Below the pieces are notes generated by a model. That model was not told where the DNA came from and ran no database searches. It was given only the letters and a program-made list of their open reading frames with translations. A stretch of DNA of 64,000 nt, taken from NCBI RefSeq assembly GCF_002091675.1, contig NZ_BDAE01000018.1, forward strand, positions 1 to 64,000, read 5' to 3'. Position numbers and translations under genes: made by a program. Shown here one piece after another: positions 55,150 to 64,000 of this stretch (positions are counted from its first letter, which is position 1; the number at the start of each line of letters is the position of its first letter). This DNA comes from Pseudomonas luteola NBRC 103146 (GTDB lineage Bacteria; Pseudomonadota; Gammaproteobacteria; Pseudomonadales; Pseudomonadaceae).

Positions 55150-56424
55150 TTAAAACGTACCCTTGACTGGATGATCCGGCTTCTTGTCATTGCCGGTGAT
55201 ATAAGGGCTCCAGGGCTGTGCGCGGATGGGACCTTCGGTCTGCCAGACCACACTGAACTGACCGTCATCCTGGATCTCGCCGATCATGACCGGCTTATGG
55301 AGGTGATGATTGGTCTTGTCCATGGTCAGGGTGTAGCCGGAGGGAGCCTGGAAGCTCTGATCAGCCAGCGCATCACGGACCTTGTCCACATCGGTCGATT
55401 TGGCCTTCTCGACGGCCTGCGCCCACATGTGGATACCTACGTAGGTCGCTTCCATCGGGTCATTGGTGACAGCTGTAGCGGCGTTGGGAAGGTTATGGGC
55501 CTTGGCATAGGCCTTCCAGTCGGATACGAATTTCTCGTTGACCGGATTTTCGACGGACTGAAAGTAGTTCCAGGCTGCCAGATGACCGACCAGTGGCGCC
55601 GTATCAATACCACGCAGCTCTTCCTCACCCACCGAGAAAGCCACTACCGGTACGTCTGTTGCCTTCAACCCCTGGTTGGCCAGTTCCTTGTAAAAGGGCA
55701 CGTTGGAATCGCCGTTGATGGTCGAGACCACAGCGGTCTTGCCGCCGGCAGAGAATTTTTTGATATTGGCAACGATGGTCTGATAGTCACTATGACCAAA
55801 GGGGGTATAGACCTCTTCGATATTTTTGTCGTCTACGCCCTTGCTATGCAGGAAGGCGCGGAGGATCTTGTTCGTGGTACGAGGATAGACGTAATCGGTG
55901 CCCAGCAGGAAAAAGCGCTTGGCGGCACCACCATCCTCGCTCATCAGGTATTCCACTGCCGGAATGGCCTGCTGATTGGGCGCTGCGCCGGTATAGAACA
56001 CGTTGGGCGACATTTCCTCGCCCTCATACTGAACGGGGTAGAACAACATGCCGTTCAGCTCTTCAAAAACCGGTAATACGGATTTGCGAGAGACGGAGGT
56101 CCAGCAGCCGAATACCACGGCTACCTTGTCCTGAGTCAGTAGTTGGCGTGCTTTTTCTGCAAACAATGGCCAGTTGGAAGCAGGGTCAACCACCACCGGC
56201 TCAAGCTTTTTACCGTTTACGCCGCCCTTGGCATTGATTTCATCGATGGTCATCAGCGCCATGTCTTTGAGCGATGTTTCGGAGATCGCCATGGTGCCGG
56301 ACAGGGAGTGCAGAATACCGACCTTAATGGTGTCGGCGGCGTGCGCAGCGCTGAAAGGGAAAAGTCCGCTGAACAGCAGGGCGCTAGCGGCCAACGTTGT
56401 CTTGAGTAGGGGACGGCGCTTCAT
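55150..56424 (-). CDS. urtA: Urea ABC transporter substrate-binding protein UrtA
   Basis: A 424-aa periplasmic-binding protein. The signal peptide is in MKRRPLLKTTLAASALLF to AAHA. IKVGILHSLSGTMAISETSLKDM opens the mature domain. It captures urea or short amides for the transporter. It is the first gene of urtABCDE. Confidence 0.95.
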   Translation of the reverse strand: MKRRPLLKTTLAASALLFSGLFPFSAAHAADTIKVGILHSLSGTMAISETSLKDMALMTIDEINAKGGVNGKKLEPVVVDPASNWPLFAEKARQLLTQDKVAVVFGCWTSVSRKSVLPVFEELNGMLFYPVQYEGEEMSPNVFYTGAAPNQQAIPAVEYLMSEDGGAAKRFFLLGTDYVYPRTTNKILRAFLHSKGVDDKNIEEVYTPFGHSDYQTIVANIKKFSAGGKTAVVSTINGDSNVPFYKELANQGLKATDVPVVAFSVGEEELRGIDTAPLVGHLAAWNYFQSVENPVNEKFVSDWKAYAKAHNLPNAATAVTNDPMEATYVGIHMWAQAVEKAKSTDVDKVRDALADQSFQAPSGYTLTMDKTNHHLHKPVMIGEIQDDGQFSVVWQTEGPIRAQPWSPYITGNDKKPDHPVKGTF

Positions 56425-56481
56425 GCATGGCTCCTGGATGATCGTGCTCGATTGTGGGTAAGCCTTTTCGGCTTTAATCGA

Positions 56482-56497
56482 TGCATTTCACTATCCA
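56482..56497 (-). promoter_or_regulatory. Candidate sigma-54 promoter of urtA
   Basis: On the coding strand TGGATAGTGAAATGCA has GG and GC separated by exactly ten bases, as the -24/-12 elements of RpoN promoters require. It lies 58 nt before the urtA start. Nitrogen control of urea uptake makes this plausible, but outside the invariant dinucleotides the match to TGGCAC-N5-TTGCA is partial. Confidence 0.4.
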
Positions 56498-56593
56498 TGC
56501 CAAACTGCCACAGCCTTTGATTTGACTAAGCTCTCATACTCAAACGCTGGCGGCGTAGTAGACGTGGTGCCTTCTTTTGGTGCTCTGGATAAA

Positions 56594-56630
56594 TACGAAA
56601 AACCAGGCGGCCCTTTTTTGGGGCGCCTGG
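56594..56630 (-). terminator. Rho-independent terminator of retS
   Basis: CCAGGCGGCCC (56603-56613) pairs with GGGCGCCTGG (56621-56630) with one bulged base. On the minus strand the stem is followed by a T-run (AAAAA on the plus strand before the stem). It lies 85 nt after the retS stop. Confidence 0.75.
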
Positions 56631-56715
56631 CTTGGGCCGTTATTTGAATAAATTATAAGCAGCCTATTGGACGAGTCAGGCAGCTACATGGTGAAGAAGT
56701 CACGTAGCTGCCACC

Positions 56716-59469
56716 TTACTTCTTTGTTTCGCCTCGCTCACGTTCGCCAGCCCAGAACTGCACAAGGTCACGCAATTGAGACAACTCCACAGGCTTGGCC
56801 ATATGACCATCCATTCCGGCTTCCTGGGCGCGCTCCTTGTGTTCGGAAAGGATATGCGCCGTCAGCGCCACAATGGGTGTTCGTGGGCGGTTCTCGCGCG
56901 CCTCCCACGCACGCATGCGTTCGGTTGCCGTAAAGCCGTCCATTTCCGGCATCTCGCAGTCCATCAATACGAGGTCATACTGGGTCTGTTGCATGGCTGC
57001 CAGGGCTTCAAGGCCATTTGTGGCTGTATCCGGCTCGATGTTGATCTTTTTCAACATGCCGCGAATAACTTTGGTTGAGATGATGTTGTCCTCGGCAACC
57101 AGAACCTTGAGGTCGTTTGGCAGAGGCGCCGACTGGGTCTCTCGAGGCGTCTCGCCCAGCGGCTGGCTGCGTCGGGAGAGTTCATCGGCCAGTGTGGCCT
57201 TCAGCGTGTAGCCTGCTACAGGCTTGGTCAGGACACGCTTGATACCCGCGTTGCGTGCAATAATCTTGCTGGGCGCGTTAGTGATACCGGTCAGCATGAT
57301 CAGTAGCAGATCATGGCTCAGGTTGGGATCTTCGTTGATCCGTGCGGCCAGTTGCATGCCGGTCATGCCTGGCATCTCCTGATCCAGCAGCACAACATCG
57401 AAATATTCTTGCAGGTTCGCCTTGGTACGCAGGAGTGCCAGGGCCTCCCGCCCGGAAGCCGCCAGGGTGACGTTCATGCCCCAGGCACCGCATTGCAGCT
57501 GGAGAACCTTGCGGCAGGTTTCGTTATCGTCGACCACCAGCAGGCGGACGCCATGCAGGGGACGGTCGAGATCAGCGCCGGGATTATCCAGAAGGCCTTG
57601 TGGAACGGGAAGGGTAAGCCAGACGGTCGAGCCAGTTTCAGCGCCGCTTTCGATACCCAGCTCACCCTTCATCAGCATGATCAGGCGCTGCGTGATGGCA
57701 AGACCCCGATGGGCACCCGATACACCAGCTGCCAGAAACTCCCGGCTGTCCAACGTGCTGGAAACCAGGCGGTTACGGGCCTCAGGCTCCAGGGGCGTAC
57801 CGCTGTCCTGAACGGCGATACGCAGGCGAGGGTTTGGCGTTCCTTGGCCTTCCAGAGCCACCACCAGCAGGATCTCGCCTATTTCAGTCCGCTGGAAGGC
57901 ATTATCCAGCAGGCTTAGCAACACCTGGCGCAGACGCGTCGGGTCACCCGTCATCATGCGCGGCACCTGGGGCTGGATAAAGCTGATCAGTTCAACCTGT
58001 CGATGCTCGGCCTTGGCTCTGAAAATATCAAGGCTGTCCTCGATCAGCGCATTGAAGTCGAATTGGACATCTTCCAGTTCGATCTGGCCAGACTCGAGCC
58101 TTGATATATCCAGAATTTCATTGATCAGGCTAAGCAGCTCATTACCTGCGCTGTGAATGGTCTGGACATAATCCCGTTGCTTGGGTGACATAGCGGTGCC
58201 TAAAAGCAGCTCGGTCATGCCCAATACACCGTTCATAGGGGTGCGTATTTCGTGGCTCATGCGTGCCAGGAAGTCTGCCTTGCCTTTGATTTCAGCCGTG
58301 TTGGCGGCTTGGTCACGGCTCATCAGGAAGTGCTTTTCAAGCAGATAACGCTGGCGCTCGCCTACAGCCACCGTAAACAGAAAGCCGGTAATCACGCTGA
58401 CCATGACCAGTGCGCGTCCCAGCCATTCTGGTGAGGACCAGTAACCCATCATGCGGGGCAGGGCCAAACCACCCGCAATGATGGCCAGCAGATAGGCCAG
58501 CGCCAGCCAGCGTGCGGGCTTGAAGCCCTGTTGCCAGTATTTGACGCTGATGGCGAAAAGGGTGAAAACACTTAGGCCGATGAGGCTGTAAAGCACCTCG
58601 CCGATGTATACGTCCTTGGTCAGAATCAGGAACGCGGCCGCCAATACAAGCGCGATGAACTCGACATAAAGCACCAGTTGCAGGCGTAATGGCAATTGCT
58701 GGCCGTTAAAGAAAGCGCTGGTAAAGTAGAGCGCACACGCCATCGTTGCTAGGGTAGAGAGATCCATCAGCAATGGCGTCAGGTACAGTTTTTCGACTAG
58801 GATCATGCTGGCCAGGCCGAAGATGTTAAAGGCGGCCACCATCTGCAGGCCGAGCAGAATGGTTAGGGCAATACCGGTACTGCTGCGCCGGTAGAAGAGC
58901 TGCATCATGTTGAAGATCATGAGCATGCACAGGCAGCCCAGCAGCGTGCCGAACATCAGTAGCCGGAAGGCGATGGTGATCTCGGCATTGGGCGCAATCT
59001 TTAGAAAGGCACGAATCGGACTTCGGCTTTCCATGCGGACAAAAACGTCCAGCGGGCCGGCGGTACTCGGCAGGGTAAACAGAAAGTCGCGGCTGGGCTG
59101 CTCACGGTAGTTACCGGGGCGTGCGATGCCGGTTCGATTGAGGGACAGGGTCCTGCCATCACTCAAGGCATAAAAATCGATATACGCCACGTTTGGTGCA
59201 ATGGCCCGTAGAACGCGTGAGGCATCCGAGGCGGGCAGGCGAGTATAGAGCCAGATTGCTCCTTCATCAGCCGGACGATGGGTTTCCTGGCCCGGGAGCG
59301 ATCTGAACTCAGAAAGCCGCTCACGCACATCGCTCAGCTGCAGGCTACCCTCTGGATCATCCAGGCGTGACCATGCCGCCATTTCGTCGGCAGCCACAGG
59401 AAACGAGGCATACAGGAAAGCCAGCACAACGCTGGCAAGCAAACAGATGGCGGTCCTGAGCCGGCGCAC
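56716..59469 (-). CDS. retS: RetS-type hybrid histidine kinase with 7TMR-DISM sensor
   Basis: A 917-aa hybrid sensor. A signal peptide and periplasmic 7TMR-DISMED2 domain (about residues 30-160) are followed by seven membrane helices (about 165-370). A HisKA domain follows with His406 in MSHEIRTPMNG, then an HATPase (about 500-625) and two receiver domains with phosphoacceptor Asp696 and Asp837. In P. aeruginosa RetS binds GacS and sets the switch between acute and biofilm modes. The order urt-retS-purD-purH-fis-dusB is as in P. aeruginosa. The GacS partner is not in the window. Confidence 0.92.
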   Translation of the reverse strand: MRRLRTAICLLASVVLAFLYASFPVAADEMAAWSRLDDPEGSLQLSDVRERLSEFRSLPGQETHRPADEGAIWLYTRLPASDASRVLRAIAPNVAYIDFYALSDGRTLSLNRTGIARPGNYREQPSRDFLFTLPSTAGPLDVFVRMESRSPIRAFLKIAPNAEITIAFRLLMFGTLLGCLCMLMIFNMMQLFYRRSSTGIALTILLGLQMVAAFNIFGLASMILVEKLYLTPLLMDLSTLATMACALYFTSAFFNGQQLPLRLQLVLYVEFIALVLAAAFLILTKDVYIGEVLYSLIGLSVFTLFAISVKYWQQGFKPARWLALAYLLAIIAGGLALPRMMGYWSSPEWLGRALVMVSVITGFLFTVAVGERQRYLLEKHFLMSRDQAANTAEIKGKADFLARMSHEIRTPMNGVLGMTELLLGTAMSPKQRDYVQTIHSAGNELLSLINEILDISRLESGQIELEDVQFDFNALIEDSLDIFRAKAEHRQVELISFIQPQVPRMMTGDPTRLRQVLLSLLDNAFQRTEIGEILLVVALEGQGTPNPRLRIAVQDSGTPLEPEARNRLVSSTLDSREFLAAGVSGAHRGLAITQRLIMLMKGELGIESGAETGSTVWLTLPVPQGLLDNPGADLDRPLHGVRLLVVDDNETCRKVLQLQCGAWGMNVTLAASGREALALLRTKANLQEYFDVVLLDQEMPGMTGMQLAARINEDPNLSHDLLLIMLTGITNAPSKIIARNAGIKRVLTKPVAGYTLKATLADELSRRSQPLGETPRETQSAPLPNDLKVLVAEDNIISTKVIRGMLKKINIEPDTATNGLEALAAMQQTQYDLVLMDCEMPEMDGFTATERMRAWEARENRPRTPIVALTAHILSEHKERAQEAGMDGHMAKPVELSQLRDLVQFWAGERERGETKK

Positions 59470-59563
59470 GAAAATTCCCTTCGTAAGTTGAATTCAGAGT
59501 ATAGCGAGCCGACCAGCAGGGATAAATGCTGCCGGACATCTTCATGACGTCCGGCAGTGGTAA

Positions 59564-60847
59564 TTAGCTGCGTTCGCGAGCTATTGCACGATAACCGATA
59601 TCGTTGCGGTAGAAGCAGCCGTTCCAGTTGATCTGTCTGGCTAGGGCATAGGCATTCTGCTGTGCCTGAGCCACGGAGTTACCTAGTGCCGTGGCGCACA
59701 GGACGCGGCCACCGCTGGTCACGACCTGATCTTGTACCAATGCTGTGCCAGCATGAAAGACCTTGCCGTCAGCAGCAACTGCCTGCTCCAGGCCGGAAAT
59801 GACGTCTCCCTTGGCGTAGTCTCCAGGGTAGCCGCCTGCTGCCAGCACGACACCCAGGCTGGGTCGAGGATCCCACTGGGCATCAGCCGTATCCAGCTGC
59901 TCAGCCAGCGCTGCTTCGACCAGTGCTACCAGACTGGATTGCAGGCGCAGCATGATCGGCTGCGTTTCAGGATCGCCAAAGCGGCAGTTGAACTCGATGA
60001 CCTTGGGAGCGCCGCTCTTGTCGATCATCAGGCCAGCATACAGAAAACCGGTATAGACATGACCTTCAGCCGCCATACCCTGTACCGTGGGATAGATTAC
60101 TTCATCCATGATGCGCTGATGGATATCAGTAGTGACCACCGGAGCGGGTGAGTACGCACCCATGCCGCCGGTATTCGGGCCGGTGTCTGCATCGCCTACA
60201 CGCTTGTGATCCTGACTGGTCGCCATGGGCAGTACATTATGGCCGTCGACCATGACGATAAAGCTGGCTTCTTCGCCCTCCAGGAACTCCTCGATAACAA
60301 CACGAGCACCCGCATCGCCAAAGGCATTGCCTGACAGCATGTCACGTACGGCAGCCTCAGCTTCTTCAAGCGTCATGGCGACGATCACACCCTTGCCTGC
60401 AGCAAGGCCGTCGGCCTTGACTACGATAGGTGCGCCCTTTTCACGCAGGTAGGCAAGGGCAGGCTCAATTTCAGTAAAGTTCTGGTATGCCGCTGTAGGA
60501 ATCTGGTGGCGGGCCAGGAAATCCTTGGTGAAGGCCTTGGATCCTTCCAGCTGGGCAGCGCCTGCCGTAGGGCCGAAGCACTTCAGGCCACGTGAGCGAA
60601 ATAGGTCTACGACACCTTTTACCAGAGGGGCTTCTGGTCCGACGATTGTCAGAGCAACGTTTTTCTCGGCAAAGTCCGCCAGTTGCTCCAGAGCCAGGAC
60701 ATCAATAGCGACGTTTTCACATTTATCTTCGATGGCCGTACCCGCATTACCCGGTGCAACGAATACCTTTTCAACGCGAGGATCCTGTGCCGCCTTCCAG
60801 GCCAGCGCGTGTTCTCGTCCGCCGCTGCCAATGATCAATACATTCAT
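59564..60847 (-). CDS. purD: Phosphoribosylamine--glycine ligase
   Basis: A 427-aa GAR synthetase. N-terminal MNVLIIGSGGREHALAWK, the ATP-grasp middle (VVKADGLAAGKGVIVAMT), and the signature FNCRFGDPETQ. It makes glycinamide ribonucleotide in purine synthesis. It follows purH after about 120 nt. Confidence 0.96.
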   Translation of the reverse strand: MNVLIIGSGGREHALAWKAAQDPRVEKVFVAPGNAGTAIEDKCENVAIDVLALEQLADFAEKNVALTIVGPEAPLVKGVVDLFRSRGLKCFGPTAGAAQLEGSKAFTKDFLARHQIPTAAYQNFTEIEPALAYLREKGAPIVVKADGLAAGKGVIVAMTLEEAEAAVRDMLSGNAFGDAGARVVIEEFLEGEEASFIVMVDGHNVLPMATSQDHKRVGDADTGPNTGGMGAYSPAPVVTTDIHQRIMDEVIYPTVQGMAAEGHVYTGFLYAGLMIDKSGAPKVIEFNCRFGDPETQPIMLRLQSSLVALVEAALAEQLDTADAQWDPRPSLGVVLAAGGYPGDYAKGDVISGLEQAVAADGKVFHAGTALVQDQVVTSGGRVLCATALGNSVAQAQQNAYALARQINWNGCFYRNDIGYRAIARERS

Positions 60848-60970
60848 GTTCGCTCCTTCTAGGGCTCATGCCGGCCAGGGCATGAGCCCGCAGTGATGCA
60901 AGATGTCTGGAGCCTCTCGTCTGCGCAGTGGCAGATCAAGGCTCCGGACAATACGGCAAAGCCGGTTTGA

Positions 60971-62578
60971 TTAGTGACGGAAATGACGCATGCCGGTAAA
61001 GACCATGGCCATGCCTGCTTCATCGGCAGCCGCAATGACTTCCGCGTCACGCATCGAGCCGCCGGGTTGAATCACGGCGGTAATGCCGGCCTTGGCAGCA
61101 TTGTCGATGCCGTCACGGAAGGGGAAGAAGGCATCGGATGCCATGACGGCTCCTTGTACGGCCAGTCCGGCATGTTCTGCCTTGATGGCAGCGATGCGGG
61201 CAGAATTGACACGGCTCATCTGGCCAGCTCCTACGCCTACGGTCTGACGATGCTTGGCATAAACGATGGCGTTGGACTTCACAAATTTGGCGACTTTCCA
61301 GGCGAACAGCAGGTCTTGGATTTCCTGCTCACTGGGCGCGCGCTGAGTAACGATTTTGAGATCGGCCTGAGTGATCATACCGATGTCGCGGCTCTGTACC
61401 AGCAGGCCACCGTTTACTCGCTTGAAGTCCCAGCCGCCCACGCGTTCGGTGCTCCATTCGCCGCATTCCAGCAGTCGAACATTGGCTTTGGCTGCGATGA
61501 TCTCGCGAGCGGCAGCTGATACCTTGGGTGCAATGATGACTTCGACGAACTGGCGCTCGACAATCGCCTTGGCCGTTTCGCCATCCAGCTCGCGGTTGAA
61601 AGCGATGATGCCGCCAAAGGCTGACTCGCTATCAGTGGCATATGCCAGGTCATAGGCCTTGCGAATGCCACCATCCTCTTCGGAGGCTACCGCAACGCCA
61701 CAGGGATTGGCATGTTTGACGATAACGCAGGCTGGAGCATCAAAGCTCTTTACGCACTCCAGGGCTGCATCGGTGTCAGCCACGTTATTGAAGGAAAGCT
61801 CCTTGCCTTGAAGCTGGGTCGCCGTGGCGACACTCGCCTCCTGGGGCTTGCCTTCTACATAGAAAGCAGCGCTCTGATGCGGATTTTCGCCGTAGCGCAT
61901 CTCTTGCGCCTTGATGAACTGGGTATTGAAGGTACGGGGAAAGCTGCCGCGGCCCTGGGTGGATAATACTTCGGCCGTCTGGTCAATCGTGCCCAGGTAG
62001 TTGGCGATCATGCCGTCATAGGCTGATGTATGCTCGAAGGCTTTGAGGGCCAGATCGAAACGCTGTGCGTAGGTCATGCCGCCATGCTTGAGGCTTTCGA
62101 TGACCTGAGCGTAATCGCCGGCATTGACGACGATAGCAACGTCCTTATGATTTTTCGCGGCTGAGCGAACCATGGTCGGACCGCCAATATCGATATTCTC
62201 GATGGCAGTTGGCAGGTCGCAGTCTGGCTTGGCTACAGTTGCCTCGAAGGGGTAGAGGTTAACGGCTACCAGATCAATCGGCTGGATGCCGTGTTGACCC
62301 ATGACGCCATCATCCGTACCGCGGCGACCCAGGATGCCACCATGAATCTTCGGATGCAGCGTCTTGACGCGACCGTCCATCATTTCTGGAAAGCCGGTGT
62401 AATCCGCCACCTCCACTGCCGGGACATTATTGTCGCGCAGCAATTTATAGGTGCCGCCAGTCGAAAGAATCTCGACACCTAATGCTGCAAGCTCTCGGGC
62501 AAAATCAACGACGCCAGTCTTGTCGGAGACGCTGATCAGCGCACGGCGAACGGGAAGGCGGGCGGTTTGGTCTGTCAT
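60971..62578 (-). CDS. purH: Bifunctional AICAR transformylase / IMP cyclohydrolase
   Basis: A 535-aa enzyme for the last two steps of IMP synthesis. The N-terminal cyclohydrolase has [12 protein letters not shown] and [10 protein letters not shown]. The C-terminal transformylase has [14 protein letters not shown] and the end block [27 protein letters not shown]. Start 62578 gives the usual length; 62590 would add four codons. Confidence 0.96.
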   Translation of the reverse strand: MTDQTARLPVRRALISVSDKTGVVDFARELAALGVEILSTGGTYKLLRDNNVPAVEVADYTGFPEMMDGRVKTLHPKIHGGILGRRGTDDGVMGQHGIQPIDLVAVNLYPFEATVAKPDCDLPTAIENIDIGGPTMVRSAAKNHKDVAIVVNAGDYAQVIESLKHGGMTYAQRFDLALKAFEHTSAYDGMIANYLGTIDQTAEVLSTQGRGSFPRTFNTQFIKAQEMRYGENPHQSAAFYVEGKPQEASVATATQLQGKELSFNNVADTDAALECVKSFDAPACVIVKHANPCGVAVASEEDGGIRKAYDLAYATDSESAFGGIIAFNRELDGETAKAIVERQFVEVIIAPKVSAAAREIIAAKANVRLLECGEWSTERVGGWDFKRVNGGLLVQSRDIGMITQADLKIVTQRAPSEQEIQDLLFAWKVAKFVKSNAIVYAKHRQTVGVGAGQMSRVNSARIAAIKAEHAGLAVQGAVMASDAFFPFRDGIDNAAKAGITAVIQPGGSMRDAEVIAAADEAGMAMVFTGMRHFRH

Positions 62579-62611
62579 CACAAAGTCCATCGGTCAGGCG
62601 AGAGGAAGGGC

Positions 62612-62648
62612 TGTCCAGAACCGGACCTTGCTCGACCGGCTCTGGACA
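62612..62648. repeat. Imperfect hairpin between fis and purH
   Basis: TGTCCAGAACCGG and CCGGCTCTGGACA form a 13-bp stem with one mismatch around 11 nt. It lies just after the fis stop and before purH. No T-run. It may attenuate or separate the two transcripts. Confidence 0.55.
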
Positions 62649-62657
62649 TCATGAGAA

Positions 62658-62978
62658 TCAGAGCAGATCGTATTGCTTGAGCTTTTTGCGCAGGGTGCCG
62701 CGATTCAAGCCGAGCATCTCAGACGCCTTGGTCTGATTGCCCTTGACGTAATTCATTACGCTTTCCAGCAAGGGGGCTTCGACTTCACACAACACCATGT
62801 TGTAGACATCGGTAACCGGCTGGCCGTCCAGGTGAGCGAAATAGTTGCGAAGCGCCTTTTCAACGCTGTCTCGCAGGGTCTGGCCTTCCTGCAGCGGTGC
62901 CGTCAGGTGCTGCTTCAGATTGGCATTGTCGCTCACAGGCGTGATTCCAGTCATAGAGTTATCGGTCAACGAAGTCAT
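62658..62978 (-). CDS. fis: Nucleoid-associated protein Fis
   Basis: A 106-aa Fis. The C-terminal HTH is [26 protein letters not shown]. It bends DNA and regulates growth-phase genes. It overlaps dusB by 4 nt, the standard arrangement. Confidence 0.96.
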   Translation of the reverse strand: MTSLTDNSMTGITPVSDNANLKQHLTAPLQEGQTLRDSVEKALRNYFAHLDGQPVTDVYNMVLCEVEAPLLESVMNYVKGNQTKASEMLGLNRGTLRKKLKQYDLL

Positions 62979-63970
62979 GCCACTTCCTTCCCATCAGATG
63001 GGCACTGCGCGAAAAAGGCGCAAATGCTGGCGTGTTGTGCGTCCATATCTTGGAGACGGTTGAACTGAGCGCGAAAGTCCTGGGCGCCAGGAAGAGCTGA
63101 AAGATACCAGCCTACGTGCTTGCGAGCGATCCGTACGCCCATTTCGGGGCCGTAGAAACCATGCAACTCGGACAAATGGCCCAGCAGGATCTGTTTCACT
63201 TCTCCAAGGGTCGGTGCCGGCAGATGCTGGCCTGTACGCAGGTAATGATCGATCTCTCGGAAGATCCAGGGTCTCCCTTGCGCCGCACGGCCAATCAACA
63301 GGGCATCGGCACCAGTATGGTCCAGCACGTAGCGAGCCTTTTCCGGTGAGTCGATGTCACCGTTGGCAAAAATCGGAATGGAAACCGCCTGCTTGATTTC
63401 AGCGATGGTGTCGTATTCCGCTGTCCCGGTATACAGATCGGCCCGAGTCCGTCCGTGCACGGAGAGTGCCGCAATACCGGCCTGCTCTGCAATGCGGGCA
63501 ATCGTCACGCCATTGCGGTGTTCACGGTCCCAACCTGTACGGATCTTGAGCGTGACGGGCACGTCAACGGCGGCTACGACGGCATCCAGGATATCGGCTA
63601 CCAGCGCTTCATCTTTCATCAGCGCCGAACCGGCTGCCTTGTTGCAGACCTTTTTAGCCGGGCAACCCATATTGATGTCGATGATCTGTGCACCCAGCTC
63701 GACATTGCGCTGTGCCGCTTCAGCCAGCATGGCTGGATCGCCGCCGGCAATCTGTACCGAACGCGGCTCGGCCTCGCCGTCGTGAATCAGGCGTAGCCGT
63801 GACTTGCGGCTGTTATACAGACGAACGTCGCTAGTTACCATTTCCGATACGACCAGACCTGCACCAAGCTGACGACACAGCTGGCGGAATGGGCGATCAG
63901 TCACCCCGGCCATTGGCGCGAGGATCAGTGGGTTGGGCAATGTATATGGGCCGATGCGTACCATCGACAT
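62975..63970 (-). CDS. dusB: tRNA-dihydrouridine synthase B
   Basis: A 331-aa flavoenzyme that reduces specific uridines in tRNA D-loops. [38 protein letters not shown] (with the catalytic Cys) and the TIM-barrel phosphate site ([16 protein letters not shown]). It heads the dusB-fis pair. Confidence 0.95.
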   Translation of the reverse strand: MSMVRIGPYTLPNPLILAPMAGVTDRPFRQLCRQLGAGLVVSEMVTSDVRLYNSRKSRLRLIHDGEAEPRSVQIAGGDPAMLAEAAQRNVELGAQIIDINMGCPAKKVCNKAAGSALMKDEALVADILDAVVAAVDVPVTLKIRTGWDREHRNGVTIARIAEQAGIAALSVHGRTRADLYTGTAEYDTIAEIKQAVSIPIFANGDIDSPEKARYVLDHTGADALLIGRAAQGRPWIFREIDHYLRTGQHLPAPTLGEVKQILLGHLSELHGFYGPEMGVRIARKHVGWYLSALPGAQDFRAQFNRLQDMDAQHASICAFFAQCPSDGKEVA

Positions 63971-64000
63971 GAGTTTCCCTGGCCGAAATTACCTTATCCA

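Overview
The window looks like chromosomal DNA of a Pseudomonas-type gammaproteobacterium. The evidence is the gene content and order: birA-coaX; a ureD-ureA-acetyltransferase-ureB-ureC operon; urtABCDE next to a RetS-type hybrid kinase followed by purD-purH-fis-dusB; a pcaR-K-F-T-B-D-C cluster; and a three-subunit hydroxyproline dehydrogenase operon. GC is moderate, and the first 5 kb look more AT-rich by eye than the catabolic middle. No rRNA, tRNA, CRISPR array, transposase or prophage gene was seen.

Layout. (1) 1-6.2 kb: birA, coaX, a short membrane protein, a DUF3301 protein, an SDR plus a secreted protein, an RpiR regulator and small conserved proteins. (2) 6.2-10.4 kb, minus strand: a curli-like amyloid island with three CsgB-like nucleators, a 380-aa CsgA-like repeat protein, a curlin fragment and a CsgH-like chaperone. 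A second 380-aa curlin gene stands alone at 32.7 kb. (3) 10.5-28.1 kb: aromatic and hydroxyproline catabolism. pcaQ-pcaHG-zapE is followed by hydroxyproline epimerase, a three-subunit D-hydroxyproline dehydrogenase, a PAS-AraC regulator and a convergent deaminase, then pcaR, pcaK, pcaF, pcaT, pcaB, pcaD and pcaC. An OprD-family porin follows at 28-29.4 kb. (4) 30-46 kb: housekeeping and stress genes (sseA, cysE, cbpA-cbpM, two NudK-type NUDIX hydrolases, yedE-yedF, an AI-2E transporter, a chemoreceptor, a DsbA-like protein). (5) 46-56.4 kb: urease structural genes and the urea ABC transporter. (6) 56.7-64 kb: retS, purD, purH, fis and dusB.

How the parts work together. Protocatechuate is cleaved by PcaHG and processed by PcaB, PcaC, PcaD and PcaF. 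PcaIJ is not in the window. PcaR-type boxes lie upstream of pcaR, pcaK, pcaF and the porin, and a palindrome matching the PcaQ site precedes pcaHG. Hydroxyproline is epimerised, oxidised and deaminated; the final semialdehyde dehydrogenase is absent here. Urea is imported by UrtABCDE and hydrolysed by UreABC; UreE, UreF and UreG are not here.

The most unusual part is the amyloid system. A palindromic motif, CAATC-TTTN-GATTG followed by ATA, recurs upstream of curlin genes in both curlin loci 24 kb apart. This points to one regulon with several nucleators and two size-matched fibre subunits. The export genes csgE, csgF and csgG and the regulator csgD are not in the window.
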